From Scylla paramamosain (Eukaryota > Arthropoda > Malacostraca > Decapoda > Portunidae): a stretch of DNA of 64,000 nt. The notes below the pieces were generated by a model. The model searched no databases. It had not been told where the DNA came from and saw only the letters and a list, made by a program, of their open reading frames with translations. A program made the position numbers and the translations under genes. The stretch covers positions 5,254,467-5,318,466 of the forward strand of contig NC_087191.1 of NCBI RefSeq assembly GCF_035594125.1. Direction: 5' to 3'. Below are positions 31,756 through 50,429 of the stretch, piece by piece. The first letter of the stretch is position 1. Each line of letters starts with the position of its first letter.

Positions 31756-34055
31756 ACACACAGACACATCCAAATCGTGCTTGGACTGAGTACCGGCGCC
31801 CAGAGCCTCAAATCCAGGTGACAAGTTTGTATGAACATTATCTCTGCTCTGCTCTGACAGGCTCTGTATGGTAAGGCAAGCCATGAAACAAACATTCCAG
31901 ACCTATCACTTCAAGCTTACCGTCTGCAACACTCCCATCAGAGTCATCTGCCGTCTGGGCGTGGTTGCAATCATCTTCAGCACACTGACTCACACACGAG
32001 TCCACCACTGACTTGCTGAGACCCTTGCTAGCAGCGAGACAGGTATCTGGGCACTTTGTCCCCTTTGGGGCAAGCATCAGTGCAAATACTGTGCTCTTCT
32101 TGTGGTGGCCCTGCATTGCAGTCGACTCCAGGAGTCGCAGAACCCATAAACACCTGACTCCTCGCCTCGCCTCGCCTTAGGGCGAGTTACATAATTAACA
32201 GAGACAGCAATATCAGACGCCTCCACATTCGGGTCGGCGTCCGCTGATGGGGGCTGCACCCAAACCCTTCCTCCTTGCAAATCATTCCCTAACAGGAAAT
32301 CGACACCTGACACTAGCAGATGCTCTACTAGTGCCACCAATGCATCCGCGGTCACTAGCGGGCATGAGAGCCTCGTCTCCGCCGTAGCGAAGCTTTACAC
32401 GGCACCAATTCCTCCCCAGCATGCAGGCTTACCTGAGGTAGCTCGCCTTCCAGTCACATTCCTGCATAGCGACTGCTGTGTGGCTATCTCTTAAAACAGT
32501 TACAGGGTACTTAACCCTATCAATATCGACAGTGCCGCGACACAAGAATCGACGGCACCAGTCTAATTCAGACCTCATGGGGGACGGTGAAGAATAACAG
32601 ATGAGGCAGTAATTCCTGCCTTTATACCCTCACGAACAAACACGGACCGAATCTCCTCACTCTCAACACTTCGGCTTCTGGGATGGCTTAGAAGCCGAGG
32701 CGGCTTCTAACTTATGGCAATGAAATCTAATATGCCCAGTATTTCTATAATGATAACACATCGGCTGGAAACGGTACCTGGGAGTGCTATGTTGCATGTT
32801 CCCCGTCTGTCTGGGTGGAGACTTCTTACCAACAGGACTCATTCATCCAGATTTATTTCCAATGCCATTACCAAAACCTGAACCCTCCGATAAACTGGCG
32901 CCTGCCGCGCCATCAGATACAACATCACTGGCCCCACCAGAAATATCACAAATCAACGTGGCACAGGACGGCGCGCCAAAACGCGGTCATTAGCCCAAGA
33001 TGCTGCTTCCTTCAGACCTTTTCTTCCAGAGCAGCGGTACTAACTTCTAAGCCACGTTTACAAATTGGTCCATTACCATGAGCTTTAACTCACGGTAGAA
33101 GGTGGCCTGCTCGCTAGCAACCCATTTTTTAAACGTCTCGAGATAGCGAGCACACTCGAGGTAGGAGTCACTAGGCCTTTTTTTCCCTTCACGGAACTGC
33201 AGCTTATACGCCTCCGGCAGCAGCTCATAAGGTCTCAGGATGTCGGCTTTCAACTACTCATAATCTCTAGATGTTCAACTCACATCCTGTTTTAAACCTC
33301 CAGAGTCTTGCCCTTCAACATATGGGAAACAAGGCCAGCCCATCTCTCCTGAGGCCAATCAAATTCTGAGGCCTTCTTCTTAAATCTCCAAAACCATTAT
33401 GTCACTTTTTTCTCACCAATCTCCGGAATTAACTTCAAACTCATCACTATGTGGCTGTCTATTGTATCTTCCTTCACTCCATCTCCTCTCCTCAAACCAT
33501 GAGGTGAGTTAACTTTTCTCTGTGTCTTCTCTAGCTCAAATATTCTGCTTTTCTCATCCTCTTCCCTCTCACACATCTTCGTCTCCTTCTCCACCTCAAG
33601 CCTCTTGGCTTCTCTAATCTTCTCAGCCTTTAACCACCTTGTTCCGGGTTCAGCTTCCAATTCAAGCACTCTTAATTCTCTTTCCTTCTCAGCCTCCAAT
33701 CTCTTAGCTTCTCTAGCCTCTTCCAGTTGCATTCTCCTCATCTCCAACTTAAATCTGATTTCCTCAGACATCTGTTCGGGAATAACCACCAACACTGTGG
33801 GCAGGGCTAACACGTCCTTGGACGCTACTACTGTGGGTTATGTGTCCCCACACCAGAGTGTATCAGATCTCCGCTGCCACTCCTGACAGAAACAGGGGAC
33901 TCAGGTAGTGAGTCACCTCGGCTACTAGCCTTACCTTCCATGGCGTAAGCTGAGTGAGGGCAGACAAAAGGCAAAAGACAAGAAATAAATAACAAACAAT
34001 TGTCTCCCAACATGGCAACGAAGCCTCCAACGATCTTGGTGAGGTCGCCAATTTC
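31756..34055 (-). mobile_element. Gypsy-type LTR retrotransposon internal region G1, gag to protease, decayed
   Basis: Read leftwards from the LTR at 34.06 kb. After a putative primer-binding region (ATTGGCGACCTCACC near 34045) comes a coiled-coil, charged segment (RFKLEMRRMQLEEAREAKRL near 33740, then VNSPHGLRRGDGVKEDTID). Next is a SCAN-like gag helix region (LRPYELLPEAYKLQFREGKK at 33240-33180, FKKWVASEQATFYRELK). A degenerate CCHC knuckle (CYHYRNTGHIRFHCHK, one Cys now Tyr) lies near 32740. A retropepsin-like part has VDFLLGNDLQGGRVWVQPP near 32290. Frameshifts and stops separate the blocks. The same blocks occur in opposite orientation at 46.1-47.8 kb. No RT or integrase is preserved here. 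Confidence 0.65.
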
Positions 34056-34640
34056 TGTTACGACCGCAAATTCCTGCCCCTCTTATGGCTGCCTCAAACT
34101 GGGTTAACTTACCCCCAGTCACTAAGTGATTTGCTGCAGGGTTTAATATGGGTTACAAGCCCCTTTTGACTCTTGCATCCTTTATACAGATAGTCATAAC
34201 ACCAGGTTACACGAATGAGGTCGTCAGCCTGTTTCACTCACCCACAGGCAAGGGAATATTACAACAACTGTCAAGCCACTCCAACAGCTGGGAAAGGATC
34301 GACAGCCACGTTCTAGAAAGAGGCAATCACAGCAAGGGATACACGCTTAAAAGAATGAGGTATAACACCTCATTCGACAACCGCCCTCGAATAACAAATC
34401 CAACCACCTGTCCAATGAAGTATTATATTCTCCAGTTGAGTAGTGCTGATTACAGCCTCCTGGATGGCAGGCCTCAGGCCATGGCCTGAGAAAGGAGTAA
34501 CGTTTCACTGCACAGCTGTGCACTCAACATCCTATGGGGCCAAACATCCTACAGAAGGCTCGTGGCGGGGCATTTCGCCCGTCCCTACATTCCATTCTCC
34601 GGTCCCCCTGGGACCTGATGCAAACCTCTGGTCGTTCTAG
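34056..34640 (-). mobile_element. LTR-like region of G1
   Basis: GTTACGACCGCAAATT at 34057 is the boundary toward the internal region; the G2 copy has GGTCGTAACAG at 46089-46099 in mirror position. On the plus strand the segment shows VITPGYTNEVVSLFHSPTGK, which corresponds to VVTPGHTKFRSPVYF read from 45.96 kb, so the two regions are homologous non-coding LTRs, not genes. The outer end is not defined. Confidence 0.5.
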
Positions 34641-35605
34641 CCATCATCCCATGTAAGTGAGGTCAGCCTCCCTTTGTCACCGGACGCAAGCCCCTGCTGA
34701 GTGAGACCTGAGTTAGCGCAGGAACCACTGACCAGAGTCGCCGTCCTGCCAGCCTTGGGCAAGGACACACGGCTCCTGGCGGCTTCATTATTATTTTTGT
34801 ACAGTTTTATCATATTAATATAAGGCAGCAGTTCTCTGCAGTCGTGTTTCTTTGGCCACCTCACTGTACTAGAAGAAGTAGAATTACTAGTACAGGCTTG
34901 GCTATCAGTAGCATTTAATAAAACACTGTGTACACAAACAAGCTGCCCTCATAACAAACCGGAGTGCCCCTCACCGCTCACTGTCACCAGGTACTCGACT
35001 CACGAGTACATGGAAGGCACAGAGCGCCTTGCAAAGAAATGCACTTACAATTGATGGAGACACCTAAGAACTACACATATAATCAGGGAAGTACTGCAAT
35101 AACTTACTCAGATACCGTTTAAAGCAACTAGTCTGTTCAGCTGTATCCCGCCCAGTCTCCTCTGAACACGCTGCTTACCACAATATGCCTGTCTCTCATA
35201 AGATATGGACTGTGACTGACTTGGTAGCATGGGAAGGCGAGTAGAAAGGTTCTCTCGCTCTGCTATAACAGAGGGAGGGGAAATTACAAGAGAGGAGATT
35301 GGGTGGTGACACACACTCACACACACACACACATGTGCCCGCCACCTTGCGCTACGCCACTAGTTGGCACAATAATCAACTACTTTTCGACAGTTCTTAA
35401 GACAGAGCAAATGGGCCTGGATGAACACCGATTATGTCTTCTTCAAGGGCAACTATTCTGATGTAAACTACTTAAGGCTTAACAGGAAGAACTAAAGTGA
35501 AAGTACTGAAATTAAAAAGGGATAGAGATAGGATGGTGATTATATCAAACTTGTAATGTAACTGCAAGAGCGAGGCAAAGAGTCATCGAGCAGCAGACAT
35601 CCCTA

Positions 35606-35609
<4 letters not shown>
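34641..35609. other. Intron sequence, no gene seen
   Basis: May include the outer part of the G1 LTR. A short (AC) run is at 35315-35333. No coding evidence. Confidence 0.4.
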
Positions 35610-35856
<247 letters not shown>

Positions 35857-36056
35857 ATCCATCTAAGCACCAAGTATCTGTCTTTCACCCAGAACTGAGG
35901 GTGTGCCATTTATTTAGTTATTGGGTGAGAAAAAAAATTAATAGCATTTGCATAACATGCATACTTAAACATTCTTTCTTACTACATTCCTATTAATTTC
36001 TTAGCATTAAGGTTGAATGTGTAAATGGTCATAATCCTATTACTTCATATGAAAGA

Positions 36057-36271
<215 letters not shown>

Positions 36272-36299
36272 CATGACAAGCCTGCCTAAGAGAAGGTGT

Positions 36300-39090
36300 G
36301 TACTAGTGGAGGCCATATGCCCTCTTGGGCACTCATGCTAGCGAAGACCTGCAGCAGAGACCAGTGGCGTGTATATCCAGACCTCATAAAATTTTGAGTG
36401 AGGGTGAATCCACCATCCCTGCAGACACACCGGAAATACCCAACAACAGTCCGTGCTCTTCTACACACCTAAACCGACGCCTAAGGGACTGGTGGAGCAG
36501 GGACAAAGGGGACCACCCGCCACCTGCCCTCCTCCCCTATGAGAGGGAGAGGCAAAACCACTACCAGGGACGTCCTCAGATAACCAGCAATCCATGTCTC
36601 ACACAAGAGCAGCGCCCCTGGAAGGTGTGAATACTGCTGAGGGCGCTTCCACTCAGCCTTGGACTGCCGTGGTGGGGCTGCCGATGGAAGGCAACAGGAG
36701 CTGGTGCAGGCAGTGAAGTAGAGTGGCCAGGAAACGTTACTCGACTGAAAAAGCGTTGCTTGACAGCTTCACTAGCTTGTTTCAAACTAGAGGCTGACTG
36801 CGCCCCAACTGGTAACTCCTGTAGGATCGCCAGCTTCTCGTCCCCCTGCCCCCTCATCCCTCACCCTTATGGCTTCCAATATGAAGCAGCACCCTAACAC
36901 TACTCGGCGATGCTACAAGCTGGCCATCATTGAACTCAAGGCGTTGGCCAATGTGAAGATCTTCCACACGAACATTGGGGAGCTTATTCACAATATTATC
37001 ATTAAGAATAATGTATATCTAGTGTTTGTGTGTGAAACATTTCTCACTGCCAAGGTGCAAACAACTACGCCCGAGTTAAAGGGTATATTCGCCCTGAGTA
37101 AAAAAAAAAAAAGATTGCTCTACACGTGGCATTCTGCTATAAAGAGATAGTCAGTGTTCAGGTGGTAGAGCCTCCCATTCCCATACCGGGGGAACTTTAC
37201 CTCTTGGCATTAAAAGTAACCGACAGCAAGGGGAAAGGTTTGTTGTGTGTGGACTGCTATCGGCCTCCATCACAGGGAACAGTATTACTAAACTACCTGT
37301 CAGAAAACCTGAACACTTTCATGACGGTCAATGTGACAGTGGTAGTGAATGGCGATCTGAACCAGCACCCGGTAAGGGACGCTTTTACGAGTAACTCTGT
37401 TGGTTGTACGCAACATGTACAATTATGTTACGTTCCCCATGCACAGGTCTGAGTCATTCCTGGACCAAGTAGTGACAGATCTTGCTCCCCACACAGTACA
37501 GTATTTTCCACTCGACTTTGTGGGCACCTCAGACCACATGGTTGTTCTCACCAGAGTACAGTCTAGAACACCACATGAGGAGAGCCTCAAGCATACCCTC
37601 TGGAACTGGGAGGCCGCCAACTGGGATGCCCTCTGTGCCGCCCTGAGGGTCATAGACTAGGGAGACGTCCTACGTGGCGACGCCAACCATCAGGTAAGGC
37701 GGCTCACCGAGCTGCTCCACGCTCTGTAGGTCCGCTGAGTGCCACACTCGGACCAGGAAATAAAAAAATCAGACCAGCCCTGGTTCGACCTGCGTGCTGC
37801 GTTGCCTTTGATGCCAAGTTTCGAGCCTGGCGTGCTATTAATAGATACCCTACCGTCAAGAACAAGTTAAGACACCGAGAAGCTACAGAACACATTAATA
37901 CAACGCAAAAAATGGGCAGTGGAGAGGTGAAGAGCGAACCTCAAGCGTAAGTTAAGGGGAGGCCAGTTTGGTTGTGGTCAAGCCTTGTCAAGGACCAGCA
38001 GGGTGAGATGCGGGGCGCCTCTGTCCCGTGTGGGTAATGCTGCAGGGGCAGCATTACCCACACTGCTCGTGACAAGGCGGGCCTCCTGGCCAAGCACATC
38101 GCTGAAAAGATGTGCATCCCCGACTCCGAAAGACCATCTCCGCTATTCCCTATAATAGAGCAAGAAACACTAGTGACAGTGCCCACAAATGAAATGGAAG
38201 TGAGAGCGATTCTCGAAAACTTGGATGAGAAAAAAAAAGAGATGGGGCCACAGGACATCAGTCCTCGCGTTCTACGCCAGTGTGCGGCAAAGCTGGCGTG
38301 CCCCCTCGATTCACTCTTTAATCACTGCCTTAAAATGTAGAAAGGGAATATTGTGGTACCTCTACACAAGGAAACTCAAAAACAGAGGCAAAGGATTATA
38401 GACCAGTGTCCTTGCTGCCTGTGCTGAGTAAAGTGCTGGAGACAATTAATCTTCAAGACCCACGTGGATCGATTCGCCAGAGAGGCCTCGGGGAAGCTGG
38501 CATCCCTGAGGAGAATCTCTTACCTTCTCAACGCCAAAGAACTATAGTTGTCTACAAGGAGCAAGTCCGCTCCTCCTGGAACATGCCTGCCTGGTTTGGG
38601 GCTGTGCAATCAGCATCTCGCTTTCCTGCACAAGGTACAGGTTCATCAGGGACAGTGAGCTCGGTCTTCACCCTGCACCGCACACTCTTCAGAACCAGTG
38701 GGACGTGGCGGGCCTCGCCGTCATGTTCAAGGGGCAGAAGCAGCGGGTGGCTCATATGCAGTCTTGCCGGTATCCTACCTGACAGGCTGAGGTCACCACC
38801 AGAGCCGCTACCCGTGCCACTGGGGTTGCTTTAGCCCAAGTGCAGAACGTAGCATCAACAAAGACAGTTCATCAATAGTTACATAGGCTGATGGATCGCC
38901 TTTGTTGCCATGTAGGCAAGTGCTGGGGGCTCACTATAGACAGAACGGAGACAAGCTTTCAGACAGAAGAAATTAACAGTGGCTTCTTTAGCCTAAATTG
39001 TAATAATTCTGTATTATTTTTTTTATATAGGAAGGGGAGGGTAACAAAACTGCCGGTCCCCGAACATAGTCGAAAGCGGTAATCATCAGA
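36300..39090 (+). mobile_element. Second jockey-like LINE, ORF1 and ORF2 remnants with RT core deleted
   Basis: An ORF1 trace ends in a CCHC knuckle with an in-frame stop (CEYC*GRFHSALDC, 36626-36667). ORF2 begins near 36869. The endonuclease has VKIFHTNIGELIHN, LVFVCETF, AFCYKEIVSVQVVEPPIPIP, VVVNGDLNQHPVRDAF and FVGTSDHMVVLTR, with frame changes near 37095 (A12 run) and 37400. The linker is damaged. The RT N-terminus has ILENLDEKKKEMGPQDISPR and VSLLPVLSKVLETI (to about 38450). The palm with its YxDD box is missing, and the thumb follows at once (GKLASLRRIS, then VRSS..CLPGLGL and LHKVQ). The 3' tail is near 39000-39090. This family has ORF1, unlike the J copies. Confidence 0.7.
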
Positions 39091-39130
39091 TATACATCAA
39101 CTCTGTAAACTGAAGTAATTTGTATACATA

Positions 39131-39236
<106 letters not shown>

Positions 39237-39480
39237 GTACTATACTCGTAAACTACATATGATACAGGCCTGTATTTTGAAATGCTTTCCTCTTTTACCA
39301 TGACTTTTCAAAAAGTCGCAGGAATGATTAGCAGTGTTTCTCCTCCTACTTATGTTCATTGGTCACCAGAACCAATGCCGTGGAACTTTAAGCAGAACAT
39401 TTTATATATTGTGAAGGTGCTGGGCAGTGTCTCAGAATACGGCCCATAGGCGGACAGACGTTATGTACAAGTTATCATAC

Positions 39481-39571
39481 ATGGTCCAGCAGAAGTCCCA
39501 CAGCGCCAATCCAAGAACCATTGGCAGTTTGAACACCGCCTGTGGGATGTTCAGCAATCACATACTCAATG
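39481..39571 (-). CDS. Ionotropic receptor exon: LBD segment before S1 core
   Basis: 91 nt: 1 nt completing a split codon plus 30 codons, ending in phase 0. The acceptor is strong (TTATTTCTCTTTCAG|C) and the donor is CAT|GTATGA. It encodes [20 protein letters not shown], then [10 protein letters not shown]. NGSWxGAVGLL matches the conserved NGSWxGMVGML block of arthropod IR ligand-binding domains. The single leading nucleotide fits the two-nucleotide overhang of the exon at 50203-50303 (codon TG|C, Cys), and the phase-0 end fits the exon at 16414-16572. An (AT)n array starts 25 nt upstream of the acceptor. Confidence 0.8.
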
Positions 39572-39591
39572 CTGAAAGAGAAATAAGAAAA

Positions 39592-41795
<2,204 letters not shown>

Positions 41796-41808
41796 AATTT
41801 TTATATGT

Positions 41809-44901
<3,093 letters not shown>

Positions 44902-44908
<7 letters not shown>

Positions 44909-45182
44909 GAGATGAGACTTGATGCGTTCTGGTCACATAGATATTCAGCCTGAAACTCATAAGAGATTTATATGTGCAATAGCTTATATTCACCACATAA
45001 ATTTCCTTACTTCCTCTTTTCCATTTAATTTGAGACTCACCTAGTATTTAGTAAAAGAGTTACCATTGACAATGAAGTAATCAATATTCATATAGCCCCT
45101 CTAGTTCAATCAGTAGAATATTTAAAAGTAAAGTGTTTTATTCAAGTAAGACCGTGCTGGGAGCGGTGTGTGGGTGAGTGTC

Positions 45183-45244
<62 letters not shown>

Positions 45245-45399
45245 GCTCTACCACCCCTTTCCCCCCAACCCCGCTCCTTGTACAGCCTTTCCTTACGAGC
45301 AGAGGGAGAGAGAGGTTTTCGACAGACACTACCCAGCACTTAGAAGAAGCAGACGTACTGAGACGAACTCTAATATTTAATGGAGACTAGGGCAGGATA
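44902..45399. other. Intron sequence with (GT)n
   Basis: Contains a GT array at 45188-45242. No gene or recognised transposon seen. Confidence 0.45.
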
Positions 45400-46099
45400 A
45401 TAGTTAGCTGGGTCAGTTGCCTTAAGAGCATAAGTGAGTTATTATGGGCCGTACGCCCCAGCCTGCTTATATGGAATAAGATTCTTCATAGTAGTCTGCT
45501 AGTAAGGGTAGCTGTGTATACCACACACTATACCCAGGGAAGTGACTCCTTGGCTGTGTGTGTGCGTGTCCAGACTGAGTTCTTGTGCAGCAAGCAGTGA
45601 CTGACCCTCCTTTGTATGCATGGGCACTCTTCTTGCTGTATTTTTTTATGCCTCTTGTTAGTGACCCTGTTTTGTCTTAAATGCTACTGCGGGATGATGC
45701 AGTTCAGCCGCAGAGGACCTAAGTGATTAGTTGTGCAGTGAAATTTACTCCCTCCTCAGGACAGTGGGAGAACTGTTACAGAGGGCAAAAGTCCAATGGG
45801 GTATTATACATCGACCATATACGTGTTATTATATGTTAACTGTTTTCCCAAGACGTGGGGCTCAATTCTTTCGTAGCTTTGGGGGTTAAGTGCTGTTTTG
45901 AGTATTTCCCTTGTCTGCCGGTTGGTAAAATAGACTGGCGACCTAAACTTAGTGTGACCTGGAGTTACGACTGTTGTGAAAAGGGTGCAGGAGTCACAAG
46001 GGACTCTGTACACCCATCTCTGCACTGAGTCCATGCAGGAGGTAGCCTAGGGAAGGTAATCCAGATGCGGCTGCTTTGTGAAGGGGCAGGGATTTGTGG
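45400..46099 (+). mobile_element. LTR-like region of G2
   Basis: Ends with GGTCGTAACAG at 46089-46099, the mirror of the G1 boundary. It is followed by AAAATGGTGTCTTTGCCAGG, which sits where a primer-binding site is expected. The homology to the G1 LTR is visible in the reverse-strand reading VVTPGHTKFRSPVYFTNRQT. The outer boundary is uncertain. Confidence 0.45.
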
Positions 46100-47830
46100 T
46101 CGTAACAGAAAATGGTGTCTTTGCCAGGATCGCAGGGAGCTTCGTTACCACGTGGGGAAAACGGTTTGTTGTTTGTTTCATTGTCTTGTGTGTGCTCACA
46201 TTTAGTGTAAGCTATGGAGGACAAGGCTGGTAGCTGGGATGACTTGCGAACTAAGTCCCCTGCCTCTGCTGGGAGCAGGAGTTTAGATTTGGCACAATTT
46301 GGTGTGAAGACACCTAGTCCCACACACAACGTCTACAGATGTGTTAGCCTTGCCCGTACCGTTGGTGCCTTCTCCCAGACCGAAGGCATGTTTGAGAAGG
46401 TGAGATTTAAATTGGAAATGAGGAGATTGGAGCTGGATGAGGCTAGAGAAGCTAAGATATTGGAGGATAAGAGGGAGAAAGAATTAAGAAGGCTTGAATT
46501 GGGAGCTGAGGAAAGGAGATCGAAGACTGAGGAGGCTAGAGAAACCAGGAGGCTTGAGAGAGAGGAGAAAGAGCTGAAACTGCTAGAAGCAGAGAAGGAG
46601 AAGGTGATAATCTATGAGACAGAGGAGGCAGAGAAGAATGGGATATTTGAGTTGCAGAAGACTCAAAATGAAGTTAATTCACCTCATGGTTTGAGGAGGG
46701 GAAAAGGAGTTAAGGGGGATACAGTGGAAAGCCAGATGGTGAGGAACTTGAAATTGATTCTTGAGCTCAATGAAAAGAAGGTGACGCAGTGGTTTAGGAG
46801 ATTTGAGGAGAAAGCTTCATAATTTGATTGGCCTCAGGAGAGATGGGTTGGCCTTGTTGAATATGTTAAAGAGTAAGGCCTTGGAGGTGTGTGAGAACGT
46901 ATGAGCTGCGCCAGGAGACGTATAGGCTGCAGTTCTACGGAGAGATGAAGAGGCCCAGTGACTCCTGCCTTGATTCTGCTCGCTATCTGGAGTGAGACAT
47001 TTGAAAAGTGGATTGCTAGCGAGCAGGCCACTCCTACCATGAGTTAAATTAATTCATGGTAATGGAACAGTTTGTTAATGTGGCCGAGAAGGAGTTAGTA
47101 CCGCTACTTCGCGAGAAAAGGTTTGAGATCTTGAAGGAGGCAGCTACATGGGGAAATGACCACGTGTTGGTGCACCGGCCTGTACCGTGGTCGATTGGTG
47201 GTACTTCTGGTGAGACTGGTGATCTTGTGTCTGGTGATGCGACCGGCACCAGTTTGGCTGGGAGTCCACGTTATAATAGTGGCTCCAGTAAGAATTCGGG
47301 ACGAGTCAACCCCGAAGGTAATGTCTCCACATGGCCCACGGCGGAGACAATCTGGGAGCATGCAACACAGCACTCTCAGGTACAGTGTACAACCCATGTG
47401 TATTATTATAAAAGTATGGGAGACTTCATATTTAATTGTCCCAAATTAATAACCGTCACAGCTTCCAAGGCGCCCAGAAGACGGTGGATTGATTGTGTCC
47501 CAGGGTCCGGACCAGGAGGGTGATGAGATCCGGGCTGTGTTTTATGTGCTTTAGTCGCGAAGGTGGAAAGGCCGATGTGGCCGCCCATTCATCTGTTGTT
47601 ACATCACCGTTCCCTGTGAGGTCTGAGTTGGACTGGTGCTGTCTATTTTTATGTAAGGGTTGAGATTGATGGGGTTACGTATCCCGTTGCAGTTTTGAAA
47701 GACACAGCAGCACAGCAGTCGCCATGCAGGAATGTGACTGGGAGGTGAGTTGCTTCCTGTTAGCCTGTGTGGTGCCGGGGAATTGGTGCTGCCAAATTCA
47801 CCTCCGCTGCCAAAGGCACTTCCGGTTAGG
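46100..47830 (+). mobile_element. Gypsy-type LTR retrotransposon internal region G2, gag to protease, decayed
   Basis: Same block order as G1 in the opposite orientation. A gag frame at 46214-46822 is followed by a SCAN-like helix segment broken by stops (FEKWIASEQAT near 47000; MEQFVNVAEKELVPLLREKR at 47059). A degenerate knuckle (CYYYKSMGDFIFNCPK near 47400) and the start of the protease ([18 protein letters not shown] near 47665-47710, Asp kept in LKDT) follow. It is cut at about 47826 by LINE fragment J12, so no RT or integrase remains. Confidence 0.65.
46214..46822 (+). pseudogene. LTR-retrotransposon gag N-terminal frame (coiled coil)
   Basis: 202 codons from MEDKAGSWDDLRTKSP. Most of it is a highly charged Glu/Arg/Lys coiled coil (RFKLEMRRLELDEAREAKIL, then EREEKELKLLEAEKEK) followed by VNSPHGLRRGKGVKGDT and LNEKKVTQWFRRFEEKAS. 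G1 has the same segments. In related elements this precedes a SCAN-like gag domain; here that part continues in broken frames after the stop at 46820. Gag packages element RNA in cytoplasmic particles. The frame probably survives by chance. Confidence 0.6.
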
Positions 47831-48265
47831 GAATCCTGATGAAAGATTGGAGCGATAGCACAAGATACAAATATGATCGGAGGGTGCAGATAGTGATCGG
47901 AGGAGCCCAACAGAGAAGAGAGGGTAACAACAAAAGCAGAAGGATTAGAGGTTAAGAAAACGTCAAGAATGTTGGGCATATCTCCGAAACGGTCAGGAAT
48001 ACGAGGAGCGTGTTGCACTAATTGCTTTAGGTCATGAAGGATAGCAAAGTTGAAGGATAGTTCACCAGGATGGTCAGTGAAGGGAGAGGAAAATCAAAGC
48101 TGGTGGTTAACATTGAAGTCTCTAAGAATGAAGATTCCTAAAATCTCTAAAATCTAAAAGGGTCAGACTGAGCTTCACTTTAAGAGTTAAGTAGTCAAAG
48201 AATTTCTTATAGTTAGAGAAGTTAGGTGAGTGGTATACAGCACAGATAAATTTAGTTTAAGAGTG
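47826..48265 (-). mobile_element. Jockey-type LINE endonuclease fragment J12
   Basis: Covers the second half of the endonuclease, from the linker side (DPPKR region, 47830) to [10 protein letters not shown] near 48220 ([27 protein letters not shown]). It is more divergent than other copies and ends at a fold-back centre at 48266-48268. Confidence 0.8.
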
Positions 48266-48354
48266 ATCCACTCTCAAACTAAATTTATCTGTGTTGTATA
48301 CCTCTCACCTAACTCCTCTAACTATAAGGCATTCTTTGAATACTTAACTTCCAA
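48180..48354. repeat. Fold-back inverted duplication of LINE sequence
   Basis: Two arms of about 85 bp (48180-48265 and 48269-48354) are near-identical inverted copies of the jockey endonuclease segment, separated by 3 nt (ATC) in AGAGTG-ATC-CACTCT. The right arm reads [15 protein letters not shown] on the plus strand; the left arm gives the same on the minus strand. The right arm ends in an (AT)n array. Confidence 0.9.
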
Positions 48355-48355
48355 A

Positions 48356-48718
<363 letters not shown>

Positions 48719-50009
48719 ATAAGCTTAAGACAACTAGTCAGATCATTTTCATATAAGCTTGATGATTGCTGAAATACAATGTCTTTTATGAGTTTATGCT
48801 ATTATGTAATTTTAATCGAAATATATACATTTATTAGATGGAGATTATTGTGTGTGATGCTTTTGTCCCTTAACTCCGTCTTCCATAACGTTATGAAAGC
48901 AATCATGCAGCCTGTAATATGCCAATTTCTCAGATATGTTCTACTTTTAAAAAGGAATAGTTACACTCCACTATCAAGTGTCTTTCAAGTGGCTATATCT
49001 CTTGCCAAGTCTGACACGGTGTTTTCTACGCTCATACAAGTGAATGTTTCTATAGATTGTGTAATACTGATTTCCTCATTGTAATTGGTGATGGCATCAC
49101 TGTCAATCCTATATCAGCCTTTAGCTTTTCCCTAAATGTATTTTTTTTTCATGACATTCTCTTTATTCAGCTTCCTTTCGCGTAATATCAAATGCTGTGT
49201 GGGTCCTAAATGAGCTCAAGATCAAGTGTGACGCATTGCCAAACACAACTTTAAACTCTGCTGGTGAATTTAAAAAGTTATACATTTTGTCTGTTTTTCC
49301 GCTAACTGAGCCATACTATTCCTAAATCTCACATTCGCCTATATATAATTCACATCACAGAAGAAATACATTGGTTGTGGCCTGAACTTTTTCTCTCATT
49401 ATCCTCCAAATACAAAATACGTACTTGTTGTCTGGAAATAATATCAATAGTTTTCAGGTTTTTTGCGATCTTGCTCATACACAGCTTTGATATGCAATCA
49501 CGCTCAGAGTTTACTATGAACGAATATTTCTATAGAAACTTAAGTGAACATTAAAAATATAGTAAACATTTTACTCAAGATGGGATGTAGTGTTTTATTG
49601 ACTAATTAATGTTATAGTGTAATAAAATCCACATGTGGTGAAATAAAGTCGAATAAAATCTGGATTTAGTAAAAAAAAAATAAATAAATAAAATAAAATA
49701 AAATAAATAACTTTTGGAGATAAGGAAATATCAAGTTATAGTAAAGAAAAGGAAAATTATTCAAGTAAAATAAAACCATAACACTTCTATATTCCTTTTC
49801 TTAGAAACTGTAGTAAAGCAGAAGTGAAATACACACAACAGTGATTTTAAAATTTGCCATTCAGGGTGATGCAATGAAAGTGAAAGTTGCCTGATAATAT
49901 GAACTTGCCTGCTAAATATAACATCCTTACAGCGACGATGTTCAACAAATGCCATCAAACAAATATTGTATACCAACATTTAATATCAACAATGTTAATT
50001 GTTATTTAT
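48719..50009. other. Intron sequence, no gene seen
   Basis: AT-rich, low-copy-looking DNA with an AAAT/AAAAT run near 49672-49712. No receptor exon or transposon recognised. This is the largest repeat-poor stretch of the window. Confidence 0.45.
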
Positions 50010-50148
<139 letters not shown>

Positions 50149-50202
50149 ACATGCGCGCAAATTAAATGTAAAGTTGGTACTTCTGCAGATTGTAAGACTC
50201 AC

Positions 50203-50303
50203 CATCTATTAAGTTTAGCGGCGATGATGCTGTTCACTTCCATCATGACGCCACTATAGTCCCGCGGTTCACCGACTATGTTGAACGTCATATAGGGAAA
50301 ATA
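50203..50303 (-). CDS. Ionotropic receptor exon: start of ligand-binding domain
   Basis: 101 nt: 33 codons plus 2 nt, phase 0 in and phase 2 out. The acceptor is TTCTTTTATTCCAG|T and the donor ATG|GTGAGT is a perfect consensus. It encodes [20 protein letters not shown] then [13 protein letters not shown]. The pattern, an aromatic-Pro block, then YSGVMMEV and a helix ending AAKLN, matches the start of IR ligand-binding domains (YxGxxxxLLxxLAxxLNF). The TG overhang pairs with the leading C of the exon at 39481-39571. Earlier exons, with the signal peptide and N-terminal domain, must lie to the right. An (AT)n array starts 31 nt upstream. Confidence 0.78.
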
Positions 50304-50328
50304 CTGGAATAAAAGAATATTCTCATCT

Positions 50329-50429
<101 letters not shown>

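Noticed and set aside
34148..34489. 113-codon plus-strand frame in the G1 LTR
   Set aside because: Homologous to non-coding LTR sequence at 45.8-46.0 kb on the other strand; an LTR frame, not a gene.
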